From Toxoplasma gondii ME49 (Eukaryota > Apicomplexa > Conoidasida > Eucoccidiorida > Sarcocystidae), in NCBI RefSeq assembly GCF_000006565.2, contig NC_031479.1, forward strand, positions 5,764,885 to 5,828,884: a DNA stretch of 64,000 bases. Direction: 5' to 3'. Positions 26,601 to 37,569 of this stretch are shown piece after piece. Every line of letters begins with the position of its first letter. The first letter of the stretch is position 1. The notes beneath the pieces were generated by a model that had not been told where the DNA came from, made no database searches, and worked only from the letters and a program-made list of their open reading frames with translations. Both the position numbers and the translations under genes were made by a program.

Positions 26601-27209
26601 ACAGTGCGTTCACTGCACAGACCCACGCGCGTACCCGTAGATGGAAAGCAAGTGGCATTTAGAGTTGGAGCTTCAGTGCTTCTATTTTGAAACTATTCTA
26701 TATCTGCCTGATTTCTTTTGAACCGGTTTTTGGGGAAAATTCCCAGTGTTGGGTTTTGGCAAAAACGTAGCCAGATTTTGACGAAGTCAGCCTTGCAGAA
26801 GAAACGACGACCAATAATGCAAGCGTGGCCATCTGGTCCGTCTTTCTTTGACGAATTTCTATTCGAAGCCCATTGCTTTGTAACTGAAGGCTATGAAATA
26901 TGTCTCGGAAAGGGCGACACAAATGCATCACGGGGGGTGAGTATCGAGCAGCAGCAAAAAGAAAATACTGCGCCCGCGTGCCATAGACAACGGCCACCCT
27001 CGAGTCTGCATCACGGGTTGTCTGACGTTTTGACGGGTTCAGTAGATGCATCCAGAACAGTGCTGCCACTAAAGAAGCTGTGTTTTTCTATTTCAGGTGC
27101 TCCGCCTAAACTTTTTCGTAGTGGTGCTGAGCTGAAGGATTGTGTCCAGCGGACATCCCGCCGCGCAGAGACGAACTATTCCCGAGATTCTCTGAACCGT
27201 TCTAAATGA
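23623..27209 (+). CDS. Conserved-looking protein of unknown function (249 aa)
   Basis: Six exons are inferred: 23623-23679, 24235-24356, 24553-24713, 25235-25411, 26017-26136 and 27097-27209. Every donor/acceptor phase matches, and the total is 750 nt. The start lies in an ACAATGG context. The protein opens with MENSLTGILDVSEARC. It continues through a polar helical stretch (SSFADLNNMISEQLNQDFE), a hydrophobic patch (KFISDILGLAVGYYSFES), a Pro-rich link (PAPIHSLPPNPFTG) and a helical middle (EEDELRRKDLYARYCSEY, HNREIQQLLAMIDDEI). It ends in a basic polar tail ending SRDSLNRSK. There is no signal peptide or clear transmembrane helix. I do not recognise the family. Exon 3, chosen because it alone avoids a stop at the junction, is the least certain. 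A longer frame at 26817-27209 could be an alternative last exon. Confidence 0.55.
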
Positions 27210-28491
27210 TGTTTTCTTGTCACTGGACGTAACCGCGTGGCAACCGGAGGCTGCCGAGCACCACTGCAACTGCTGCAGCTGCGATCCTCTTGGGGGCGTT
27301 ACGGCTCGCTTTCTGAGACCCTCGAGAAGAAAGTGTATCTTCCAGTCCAGTGGGGTGGTGGTGTAATAGGCAACTTGGTAGACTGTATCTCATAAAGGGA
27401 GTCATAGTCAATAACCTAGGCTATCTTCAGAAACGGCATCCAAGTATTTTCTGTTCATTGTACCTTGGAAGTGCTTTTTTGTCGGATCGCAGTCGTAATT
27501 CTCATATACGTGATGCCGGTTTTGTACGGTAGTTACAGTCACTTCTTTGCACCAGTCCGATTGGATGTTCAGAAGTCGCTTTTCTGAGAACCAACGCGAG
27601 AACCTGTTTCCTAGCACCATTAGTGAAGTGTTTTGGTCTGACGCCATTAGGGTGTTTTTTTCGAACTCATTCACCACTGCTGTTCACCAGTACGAGTCTA
27701 GGGAAAATGAATGTACAGGGTTGCGCGCGGTCCTAATCTTCTCACTGCGAACTGCCGTGTAGAATGGCACATGGTTCCTACAGCTTAAGTGGAACACGTC
27801 CGACATCTAAGGTCCCTGCGCATGCACCATCTCCCAGCGAGGAATCTGTGTCCAGCTTGAGATACTTTGAAGCAAACAAAAAAGTGATGGCACGTTTTTG
27901 TCCCTGTGAAGGGAGGTAGGCGTTTAGCAAGGCAGTGTGACCTGATGGAGGGGGCTGGTTTTCCTTCAGAAAACAACACGAAGAAGAAAATAGCGACACG
28001 TGTATGATACAACAAAGGACCGTTTCTTTTGTGTTTATTTAGACGTATCGATTCCTTGCTTTTGCCGCTGTCTGTTTATTGCCAAACGGATTCCGAGGAC
28101 TCTCCTGTGAATGGAAATGTACTGTACAGAACGACTTCTTGGGTGCTAATATGGTGTCTACCATGGTAGGGAACTTGAGTGTTGCTGAGATACAGGATTA
28201 AGCGTGGAGATGCTGCATAGATGAAACCCGAAGTACAGTAGCATCAGACAAACCGAGTGTTTTGTTTTCACAGACAACATCCCATACAAGCATTTCAGAT
28301 ACTCGTGGAAGGGTACCGACCCCTCCCGACCGACAAAATTAGGAGTTTCAGTAGTCCTGTTGTGAACATATACGCCCGAAGCTTGGCCAACTGGAGTTCG
28401 GAACTTGAGCCCGCGTTCTGGTAGTATCTTGGAAATTTCTCAGAGACCGTCGCCAGTTGCCGTGCAGACACCCCTTCGAAGAGCTTCTAAG
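27210..28491. other. Spacer without a recognisable gene
   Basis: About 1.3 kb with only short frames on both strands. It is presumed to contain the 3' UTR of the preceding gene and the upstream region of the next. Confidence 0.4.
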
Positions 28492-29513
28492 ATGAAACAA
28501 AACGACAGGAGAACCAAATTCGTCTCTTTCATCAGTGGGGGTGGCAGATTATTGCAGTAATGGCTGAATTGCCAAACAGACACGCTTACGAACGCCAATT
28601 CAATTGCACATCCATTGTGCAGAAAGGGCTGCAGACAACTGTCGAAACGCTGTAATTTACGCTGGCCGTAAAGTTGTGCGCGCATGCAGTTGTTTTTCCC
28701 GGCCTCGATTCGTGTTGTTTCGTCTCTCAAGCACGTCAAAAAGTGGCTATTTGCCATATTTTGGATCTCCTGATGCGTCAAATGTCTCAGTATCATGTGG
28801 AAGTTCCTAACTTTCTAGAAAAAGCTGGTTTTATCTGGGTGTCGAATCGTCGTGTCGGCGGGGGCTCAGCCAGGTGAGTTCTTGAAGGTACCGTTTCGCG
28901 GCAGTCGATGCAAACTGGTGTTTCTTCCTTTTCTTCGGCGGACAACATGGAAAGCAACCCGAACGTCGATGCAAACGAGGAGGGACGGGGTTTTGCTCAA
29001 TCTAGTTAACTCGGATGGTACTAGGGCAAGAACGCGTCGTCCGAGTTACATTCAAACACCAAGAAGAAACGGCGTGTCTTGGAAAGGTCTATCACGTGGC
29101 ACTAACAGACACTGTGTAGATGACTCCCAAATGAGAGACTTGGTTTCTCACTGCACGACGGAAGGAGCGGCGCCGGACACCGTACGCCACCAAGAACTGC
29201 ACGAAGCAAGTTTTCGTTTCGACTGAATCGCGGATGAAAGGCCTCGATGTCTCCAGGTTGTTTTTTCCGTTTGCTCGTGGGGAAATTCGAAGTTGTTCTT
29301 TTCCACGTCGCCGTTTCGCAGCCTCCGGTATACCGCCTTCCCATTTGTTTCCGCCGTCGCTGTCTTCCTCCCGTTTTAAATCGAGCGTTTCTGGCGTCTC
29401 CCCTTCAGTTTTTGAGCAGGTCCGGAGCATCTCATTCCCTCTCATCGCCTGCATTCGGCCAACCTCCGCAAGTCACGAGCGCCGCTGCCCAAATGAGAAT
29501 ACTGCAGGTGTAG
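28492..29513 (+). CDS. Possible small gene (92 aa), unknown function
   Basis: Three exons with matching phases: 28492-28534, 28732-28873 and 29420-29513, 279 nt in all. The best-supported part is exon 2, a helical, protein-like stretch (VAICHILDLLMRQMSQYHVE, then VPNFLEKAGFIWVSNRR) bounded by a pyrimidine tract before CAAG and a strong AG|GTGAGT donor. Exon 3 is Ser/Ala/Gln-rich and ends MRILQV. Exon 1 is short and basic, and was chosen by phase alone. I recognise no family. The exon 2 core could instead belong to a differently spliced transcript. Confidence 0.4.
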
Positions 29514-30296
29514 CGCTACCCTTCAGGTGCGGATTCATGTCAGCAAGTAAAGTGCGCAACTCTGAATACAGGGTTGGGCGCATTGCTTAGTCAGAAATAG
29601 AGAGTAAAAGACAGCGAGTAGGAGAGTGTAACGGTGGAAATACGTTTAACATGAGGTTGAGAGTTTAGAAGAAAGCAGTTCATCGGGGATGGAGGATTGG
29701 AAACCGTGTCACGTATTTTCGATTCCACTCTTTGGCGTACTCTGCCAGCGAAATCAAGATACACTCAGGGAAGTAGCTCACGAACCTTTCGGCCTTCTTT
29801 TTGCCAAGTCCATTTCTCGCTGTTACTGAGCGCCGAAAGTTCTCCTGTTAGAGTTTCTGGCCTATGCCAGCCCGCGTTTGTCGGCAAAGTTCTCTCAACA
29901 GTCAGAATTTCATCAGAAGGCCCTCGGCTTCTCCTGTTTCGGGTGCTACGCGACGTGAAGACGTGAAGTGTCTGCGTGTCTACAACTTTCCGTCGAGACC
30001 TTTTATCGGCTGTTCGCCAAGCATCCATGAGACAGTTAGGTGTCCGTGGAAGCGGAAAAAGATATACTGCCTCTGTAAGATAGTTGAGGAGCAAGACGCG
30101 GCCATTTTGATTGTCTTCCAACGAACCTATTTCAGATGCGACCCACGGTCTCTATAGAGTTCAGTCGCCCAGATGCCCCGCCTGTGTGCCCTTTTTCCTG
30201 TCGGAGTTCGAACTATCGCGACGCTTCTTTCAGTGGGTCTGCGTGAAAAACATATGGGTGTTTTTGGCGCGTGTGTCTGTTCTGTTGCTGAACAGC
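29514..30296. other. Spacer upstream of mL53
   Basis: No supportable gene. Presumed 3' UTR of the small gene and promoter region of the mL53 gene. Confidence 0.4.
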
Positions 30297-31733
30297 ATGC
30301 CGAAGTATGATCTGTTCAAACCGCTGGACTTTTTGGCTTGCGTCAAGAGTGTCCATGTGGCCTACCACCCGGGTAGACCGCGCTCCGAAGTGTGCAGGCA
30401 GCTGATCCACCACATGAAGTCCGATTCTGTCAGAAAGAGATTCCCCTCTCTTCAGGCGTCTTATCAGCTTCTTGGGTGAGTCGTCGACCAATATTATGCG
30501 TTTTTGTCGTCGCACAAGTCGAGTTTTGGGTTCAAACAGCTGGCAACGTTGGAATGACACAGCATGCCACGTAAGAAGGGACCCTCGCATCTGTTCTCGA
30601 ACTGGAAGCCAGGACGGTACATGCTACGGTCTATTCCGTGTTGCTGTGTATTGCGCATGACTCGAGGACTGTTTGACTGGAGTTCTTTTGGTATTCTGCG
30701 GCCGAGCTTCCTCAGTAAAGTCCGGAGAACCCGTTCCTGGCAAAATGCACTTTCGTTGGTCCAGAGACAATCGCGGGATGAGAAGAACACAGCGTTTTCC
30801 ATCCATTTTGCGATGATGTCACCCAGGTACAACGCGCCGTCGACCATAAAGATCGAACTGATAAACGGGAAGAAGCACGAGTGAGTCTGCCCGCCCCTCC
30901 GGGGCAAACGTTTCCCTCTGGGAGTTTTTGCGACGCGGACGCCAGCGAAAAAGGAGCGTTACTGTTTCGAAGCGAAATTCCACTGTCGCGTTCCAGACAA
31001 AGGGGGTTCGAGTTTCGTCGCGAAGTTTCAATGGATGTCGTGTGCCTCTGATGGTTGAGCTTTCGTTTTGTGTTTCGGGGTGCCACGCCGTCCCGAGCTC
31101 GTCTCTCTAGAAGCTGGGTCACAAACAACTCGTGGACGCGGAAGAAGCGTCTACAGTCATGCTTCTTTCGAGTTGGCGGCTAGAACCGTGTTTGGTTTAA
31201 TGGCAGCAGTCCAGATTGGATGTGGGTGTTTCAGGTTTCAGGCTGAGCACTTTAGTCTGCGGGAGATGCAGATGCGCTTTGACACAGACCAGTTTGAAGG
31301 TAAGGAAAATGGAACTAAACCGTTTGACAGACCGAGGCTTGCTCTTACTGAGATTCACATATATGTATATATATACATATGTGCAAGCATCTCTTCTATT
31401 AGCGAATCTATGCGTGCACCTCTGTGTATTTCACGTTTCGCTTCGCTGCGTGCATTTCCCTTGAAACGCTGTGCGTGCGAGAGGCTGTCCAGACGACTGC
31501 TGAACCCATGTGTTTGTGGTTTTGAGGGGGAGTTAGGAGCGAAGGGTTCTTCGTGACGTAAGCGACGAACCACGCTGTGAATGTGTGAGAGCCATGTGTG
31601 TTTCTGCAGGAAGCATTTCCTGCATTCTTCCAAAAATTCTCCCACTATTCTCTGGTGTCTTTCTCGCGCAGCATATCTCGAGTACATGAAGAGCCAGTCC
31701 GTGGAGGCCAAGCCCGGAGACGACGATCTCTGA
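30297..31733 (+). CDS. MRPL53: Mitochondrial large-subunit ribosomal protein mL53
   Basis: Four exons in consistent phase, 30297-30475, 30827-30880, 31235-31299 and 31672-31733, encode 119 aa, close to the human length of 112. The start MPKYDLFKPLDFLACVKSV leads into the thioredoxin-like core typical of the L51/S25/CI-B8 group. That core includes HVAYHPGRPRSEVCRQLIHH, which matches the family pattern of a beta strand with NPF/HPG and a helix of R-x-x-R-x-F type. Next comes KIELINGKKHEF, a strand pair, and REMQMRFDTDQFE. The product should be imported into the mitochondrion and sit in the mitoribosomal large subunit; a cleavable presequence is not obvious. The gene converges on CIAPIN1. Confidence 0.75.
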
Positions 31734-32729
31734 GCGTTTTTTCACACTGTCGTTCACTAAGCTGCGTTTGCAGTTCTCCCGAAGATCTGTTAAAAAATAA
31801 AACGCGTCTTGCGTGCCATCATGAGCAAAACTCGCAAGCCCATTCAAGCCTTTCCACGGCATCGACTAAGCAGGAGACTTGTCTAATCCTGGTATCGTGT
31901 GCCTGTTGCCGCTGCAGCGGTTCCAATGCGAATAAAGAACTCTCCACGATTCTCTGAATTCAGTGTTCTGTGTTTTTTACCGGACACCCTAAACATCGTT
32001 AAATCTATTGCCGGGAGCGAGTAACCAGAATACATTGCGCCGAAACGTCTCCATCCAGTTTTTCTATGGTGCTAAGAGGGCACAGCCAAGATGACAGTCG
32101 GTGTACACATAGAACCAACTGAACGCCATGGACTGATGCAGCCAAGCTAGTCTGGGTACATACTGGGAATCTTCTTGGCGTACCGTTAAATCCTAGTCGT
32201 GCATCACTAAGATGAGTTTTTTTGACGTGAAAGACTCGCCAAGAGCTTCAGGTCCCACAGTTCGCCCGCAGAACTCCTGGGTTTTTCATGCAGCCCCCCA
32301 AACCACAAAAGCCTGCCGCTAGCACGGAGAGAAAAACAACTGACTGAACCGACTACTCTACAGCTTAGCAACGCGCCAACTGCATTGCCACCTTCGTCGT
32401 CTGCACGGGTTTCTGATCAGGAACTTCAGCCGGAGGGAAGCAGAGTGGTTGTCGCAAACCGTTGCCAAAGATCCACTGAACAGAAAGGACTAAAAAAACG
32501 ATTCCTTGCTAAGACAGACGAAACTCAAGTGAGAAACTTCAAAACGTGGGCAGCACATCTTTTCGGGACAGAGCATTTCCCATACTGACGAAACACCCGC
32601 TGAAAAAACTCAAGTGCCGGCAAAGGGAATAACCCCGCATTGCCAAGTGTGCCCGTGGGGATCGAAATCTTTGTGTAGAACGAAAACAAAGCTGCTCCCG
32701 ACGAGAAGCGGCGCCTCGTGTTTTTCAGT
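31734..32729. other. Convergent spacer between mL53 and CIAPIN1
   Basis: About 1 kb expected to hold the two 3' UTRs. A plus-strand 67-codon frame at 32385-32588 is the only notable ORF, and nothing supports it as a gene. Confidence 0.4.
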
Positions 32730-35700
32730 CTACATGTCGTCCCCGAGATCTGTAATCTGCACCTTGTTGCTCATTACAGTTGCCACTTGCTTTTGCATTC
32801 CCCCCCCGGGCGCCTGGGCACAGCAAACGCATTTTCCACACACAAAACCCCAGACTGACGTCTGCGAAGAGGGCCGTCGACTCTCTCTACGTCTGGTGGA
32901 ACGCCATTTCCGACCAACACGCGCATCAGCACAGAAATCGTTTTTTGCCGGGTGCGAAATGCCATCTCTCACTGCGGTTACAGATTACTGCCCATTGAAA
33001 CGGTGGCGTTCGAAACGTATTATTCGCAAGAACCACGCATGCAAAAACTTACCTCCACGCTCGTCGCCTCCAGAGAAACCTTCTCGCCGGGTTTGAAGGC
33101 CGGCATGCCTGCGAGGGAAACAGGGATGAGAACTTTCCCGGTCAAAATGTTTCTGACGAAAAAGGAGAACTGTCACACTGTCTTAAGCAGAACCGATCAA
33201 GACCGTCAACGTACCTCTGTATGGACAACCAGCGCAGCGGAAGGCGTCTCCGAGGTAGCACTGAAGACAAAAACACTCCAAAGAGAAAAATGCCGCTTTC
33301 AACTTCTCATGAGGTGGCTTCGCGAAAGCGACACGGAAAACATTTTCCGCACAAACGACATCCACTGTTCAGTCCCACGTCCAGCGGAAACGCCGGTGGG
33401 TCACAGTCTTGTCTGAACGCAAAGACGGCACTCGTAAAACATGGATCGTGACAGCCTTTACCAAACAAACAGAGACAGTGCACCCTTCGGATGCTGCATG
33501 CGACTCCAGTTATTACAAGGTGCGCTACGCCTGCTATCCCCTCTCATCCCCCTGGACTGCTTGTGATAGCAAAATGTGGTGGACTTCGACACCGTAAAAC
33601 ATCCACGTTAGTCCACATCGACTACTGCCTATACATATACATATATTTGCATAGATGCATATACATATATATATATATATATATATTATGCCTATGTATT
33701 ATACTTGATTTGTGGAGACCGATGTCTCGGTTATGACACAACAAAGGTAGACAGAGTGGCGTGATAGGTGTTGGTCGCGGTGAGACGCAAATATACAGAG
33801 GACAACTGCCTGCGCAGTCTCCCTCTACAGACGTTCGTCGTGTACACCCTTCCACCAAGAGGTTCAGCGACTCCATATCTGGGTCGGAAAACTCAGGAGT
33901 TTCTCCGTGACGCGTTGAACTGCATGCGGAGCGGAGCAGGACAACTCGTTTCGCACTGACATTGCCACACGAAGACCGAATTTCCCCTGTCTCGAGCTTC
34001 CTTCTTCTCTCCTCCTTCTCGGCCGCCTCCTCCGCCTCCTTGCGCCCGCAGGTGCAGTTCGGACACGCTTTCGGTCGCGACGCACAACTCGACCGGTCTG
34101 AGGAAGAAACGGACGATCCGCGAGAAGGCAGAAACCGCGCGCACAGATGAACATGTTGCCTCGGGCTGCGGAAGAAGCGTCACCAAAGGTACGAGACTCC
34201 GCGCCTGAAAAAGTCCCCGACGTTGCAAACCTAAACCACGAGGCCGAATCGCGCCAGACAAAAAGTCCTTGACGTTCGGTCCTTGCGGTGGCTCTACGAA
34301 CCGTTCGACTTGCGTTTCTTTTGAATGTTTTCGGCGTGGTGGGTCCACCACACCGGAAGCCGCAGACAGAGGAGAACAGCGAGAAAAACGTCCTCTTCAA
34401 GAACCACCCTGGGACAATCGAGCACGAATCCAGTGGAGCCGATCCCCTCGAATGACGCCTTCGACTGGGAAAAGTCGAGAAGTGTAGATATACGGATCTT
34501 CGCTGGAGCCACCAGCGAAACCCGTCCCTGGCTCGAGTATCTGGCCACCCCCCCGAGACCTGGAAACGCCAGTTACAATTTCGACGCACTTCAGCGGCGG
34601 TAAAAAGGCTTCTACGCGCCAGTGTTTTGGAGCACCATGCGCAGGAATCATGAAACATCCTCCATGTGGCATGTGCGTCGCATAAAGCGCCACAACGCAA
34701 GATCAGACGGGCAATAAACTTGAAAACCACTGCCGGTCGCGCTCACCTTTTCCCAAAGGCTGATACGACTCAGTCGGGTCAATCAAAGTGGATTCATCGA
34801 TGAAGTCGTCACCATCTGTTTGAGCCGTTCCATTTGGCAACGCGCCTCTGTTCCCCGACAGCGCGTCTGCCACGCCTGCGGCCCATGTCGGTTTGCGTCC
34901 GGTCCACTGAAAAATCAAGATACATGAAAAACGAAAAAGGAGAAAACATCCAGGGCGACGCACTCTGCGCATCGATCCACAGCTTCCGGTAAACCGATAG
35001 TGTTGACGATTGCAGCTTCTCGTGAGCGCCGTCCGGATCCTGAAATCTAACATGTCCAGCGGTCTTCAGGAGTCAAGCCACACGAAGAAAACGCCATACC
35101 GTCGCAGAAGAGCAGCTCCTACAACAGCCTTTACGCAGATCCGAAGCACCGTGTCGGAGTAACGCACTGAAGCAGTGTGTACTGGCAGCAGACCCGCAGC
35201 GCCGAAACCAGCAGTTCACTCCTTTCGTACTGTGTCAAACATTCTCTGACGATCTCGAGGAGACTTTCAAATCATCCAAACAGCACTGAGAACGTTTCGC
35301 GACTCCAACGTGCAACAGCAAGTGCAAATCTACCGTTGTCCAATAAAGTCTGAGCAGCTCCGCATCAGAATAAAGTTCGTTTTACCACGAAAAGGCACTT
35401 TCACCTCTGTCCGACTTTCAAAAATAGACGCATCGAGGTGCACAAGCGCCTGAGGCGGAGGCAGAGTCCGTTTCCCGCTGCTGGCTGCGGCTCTCTGTAT
35501 TTTTACCATCAACGAAGAATCAACGCGGGGCAAGTGATCCGCCACGAACGCGGCGACTTCGGAGTCTTGGGCGGAGACGAGGCCTTCGTAGATCAGCAGG
35601 CGTTTCACCAGCCGATGGACCTGTAAACGCGGGGAAAACAGTTTAGGGTATCCACTGAACGCGCACACTGCGTTTTCAGAAACTTCACAATGGAAACCTG

Positions 35701-36285
35701 TGGCCACGCGACAAGGCTCAACCCGCAGAATCGACGAGAAAGACGCACCGCCGAAGTAGAAAACTGTCGTAACTTTTTTAACAGACGCAACTCGAGTTCT
35801 GCCGCGGCTGAGATGGCGACCCGGGAGCCGCTGCCCCTCCAGCGGGTCCTCGTCAGTGCGTGTCAAGCGACTTTTCGCCGCGGAATCAAGGAAAGACTGA
35901 ATTTTTCGAAACCGTCCATCCACTTTTCGCGGCCGTGTGTTCTTACTTCTTCGCGTTCTCCGCTGCCGCCGGCAAGGAAGACGAAGCCTCCAGCCGCCAC
36001 CAGCCGGCAGACTGCTTGGGCGAACGCCTGGAGCGCCGATCGCGCAGCTGCGAACTCGGCGCTTTTGCCTTGGGAGTTTCCTGTGGCGTTTTCTCTGCTT
36101 TTTCCTGCGTCTAGAATGAGGACTCCGTCGTAAAGGACGCTCGGCGCGTCCGCTGCGTTTTCGATGATCGTGTCGGGGTGCAGTACGGTCAAAACTGTGT
36201 CTTTCTTGCTTGCGTCCGCAGCTGAGACGACCGAGTCTTCAGCACTCAGCACCAGAACGCGGGGAGCGGAGGAAAGTTTCGCCAT
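32730..36285 (-). CDS. CIAPIN1: Anamorsin / cytosolic Fe-S assembly protein DRE2
   Basis: Electron carrier of the cytosolic Fe-S cluster assembly pathway, reduced by the diflavin reductase TAH18/NDOR1. Seven phase-consistent exons, 36285-35947, 35620-35405, 34906-34747, 34097-33961, 33260-33215, 33108-33053 and 32813-32730, encode 345 aa. The first 185 residues form the methyltransferase-like domain (APRVLVLSAEDSVV, YDGVLILDAGKS, LVAAGGFVFLAGG). A linker with DDFIDESTLIDP follows, matching the acidic DELLDPEDL-type segment. The first cluster motif, C-x6-C-x2-C-x-C, is at 243-255 (ending CPNCTC). The second, C-x2-C-x7-C-x2-C, is at 282-296 (CGNCYLGDAFRCAGC) and is followed by GMPAFKPGEKVSL. 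The last exon adds a Gly-rich 27-residue tail ending DLGDDM. The start lies in a CCATGG context. The second motif is split between exons 4 and 5. Confidence 0.94.
33631..33688. repeat. AT microsatellite in CIAPIN1 intron 4
   Basis: TA-dominated run with GCATA words, within the intron between the exons carrying the two Fe-S motifs. Confidence 0.85.
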
Positions 36286-37569
36286 GGCAGAGAATCGGAA
36301 AAGGAAAGTGGAGACGCGGGAGACACGAAGGCAAAGCAAGCAGGCGCTCGCTGGTCGTGAAAGAGCTGCTTGAAGACTCAAGTCGCTGAAAACAACGCTA
36401 CTCTGCGAGGGAACGAACGAGACGACACAGAGAGGGCGACAGTGACTGTTCCACGTCGAAAACGCCTCGTCTCTCGAGAAGCTCTCAACTTGGAGAAACT
36501 TGTCGCCGACTGCGTTGAGACAAGGAATTCTGTCCCGCTTCCGTCTCGGAGTCCGGAGGTCCCGCGTGCGGCTTCTACACTGCTCGACAGAAGACGTTAA
36601 ATCCAAATTTGAGTCTCCACATAAGAAAACAGAACGCGTGCTTCGCAAAAAATCTGACGGAAACACTGCTAGGGAAATCATGCTGGCCCTCACATGCAGT
36701 TCGGCCACCGGCGCTTTCTGCTAACAGCGTCTTCTTTTCTCGGCCCAGAAAAACGCGGTTGGCTGCACGCCCGCTGTCTCTCGTTCATTCTTTTGCTTTT
36801 TTCTTACCTCTGCGGGCGATCCTTTCTTGAGGAGACGCGAGGCTGTTTACGGTCTCGCCTCTTCGGCGCGAAATCTACGTGAAAAAACTCGGACGAGACC
36901 ACACATTTTCCTCCTCTCACCGGAAAACAACAGCTCCTCCTACACGGCAGTGCCCGTTTACGAGCGTTGTCACTTGTGAATCCAGTGTCGCTTTTTGCGA
37001 CTCTTTGAGTTTTACGAAGGTTGAGAAGGTGTTTCTTTATATTCTTCACCCTCTCTCGCCGAATGTCCGGCCGAAAAGCAGAGACTTCAGGCTTCAACTC
37101 TCCTGCGAGTCTGCAGCTGCGAGACAGACAGCGAGGACCGTTTCTTTCGACGACTTCGTCGAGCAAACGTAGCTCCAGTCCTCGGTCTCTTTTTTCGAGC
37201 GTGAAGTTTTTCAGGAGGAGACTTCTGCTTCCTCTCGGCTCTCCTGCCTCTCCTCGAAGAGGTGCTCTGAGAGGGGGAAGCTGTTTCCAGCCAACATTTC
37301 TGCACGACGAGCTCGAGAACCTCCACGACCGCTCGTGACTTTTCGCTCACATGTCCTCCTTCTACCCGAAACGTCCACTTAGACCCCGTACGGGAGAATT
37401 CCGCCGCGTTTCCGGCTCGCTTTGTTAGCAAATCTCCAGGCACTGGAGCCTCGCATTTGCTCTTTTGCGTGGAAGAAGTCCGCGCCTTCGCGGCGAATCT
37501 GCGCGCCCAACGGTCTAACTCCACTATAAAACGTCGGCGGTAGTTGCTACGCCCGGAGTGGAGAGAAAC
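36286..37569. promoter_or_regulatory. Divergent upstream region of CIAPIN1 and the 7TM gene
   Basis: CIAPIN1 (-) starts at 36285 and the first ATG of the 7TM gene (+) is at 37570. The 1.3 kb between them carries only frames with no recognisable protein, so it is taken as 5' UTRs and promoters. If the 7TM protein starts at a later ATG, the region extends to as far as 38532. Confidence 0.45.

Noticed and set aside
32614..33096. Plus-strand ORF with a hydrophobic, signal-peptide-like segment
   Set aside because: It is antisense to the last exons of CIAPIN1; the hydrophobic stretch is the reverse complement of coding sequence and intron.
33864..34730. 288-codon minus-strand ORF
   Set aside because: It is in the wrong frame relative to the CIAPIN1 exon carrying CPNCTCGRKE; its Arg-rich composition is a frame-shift shadow.
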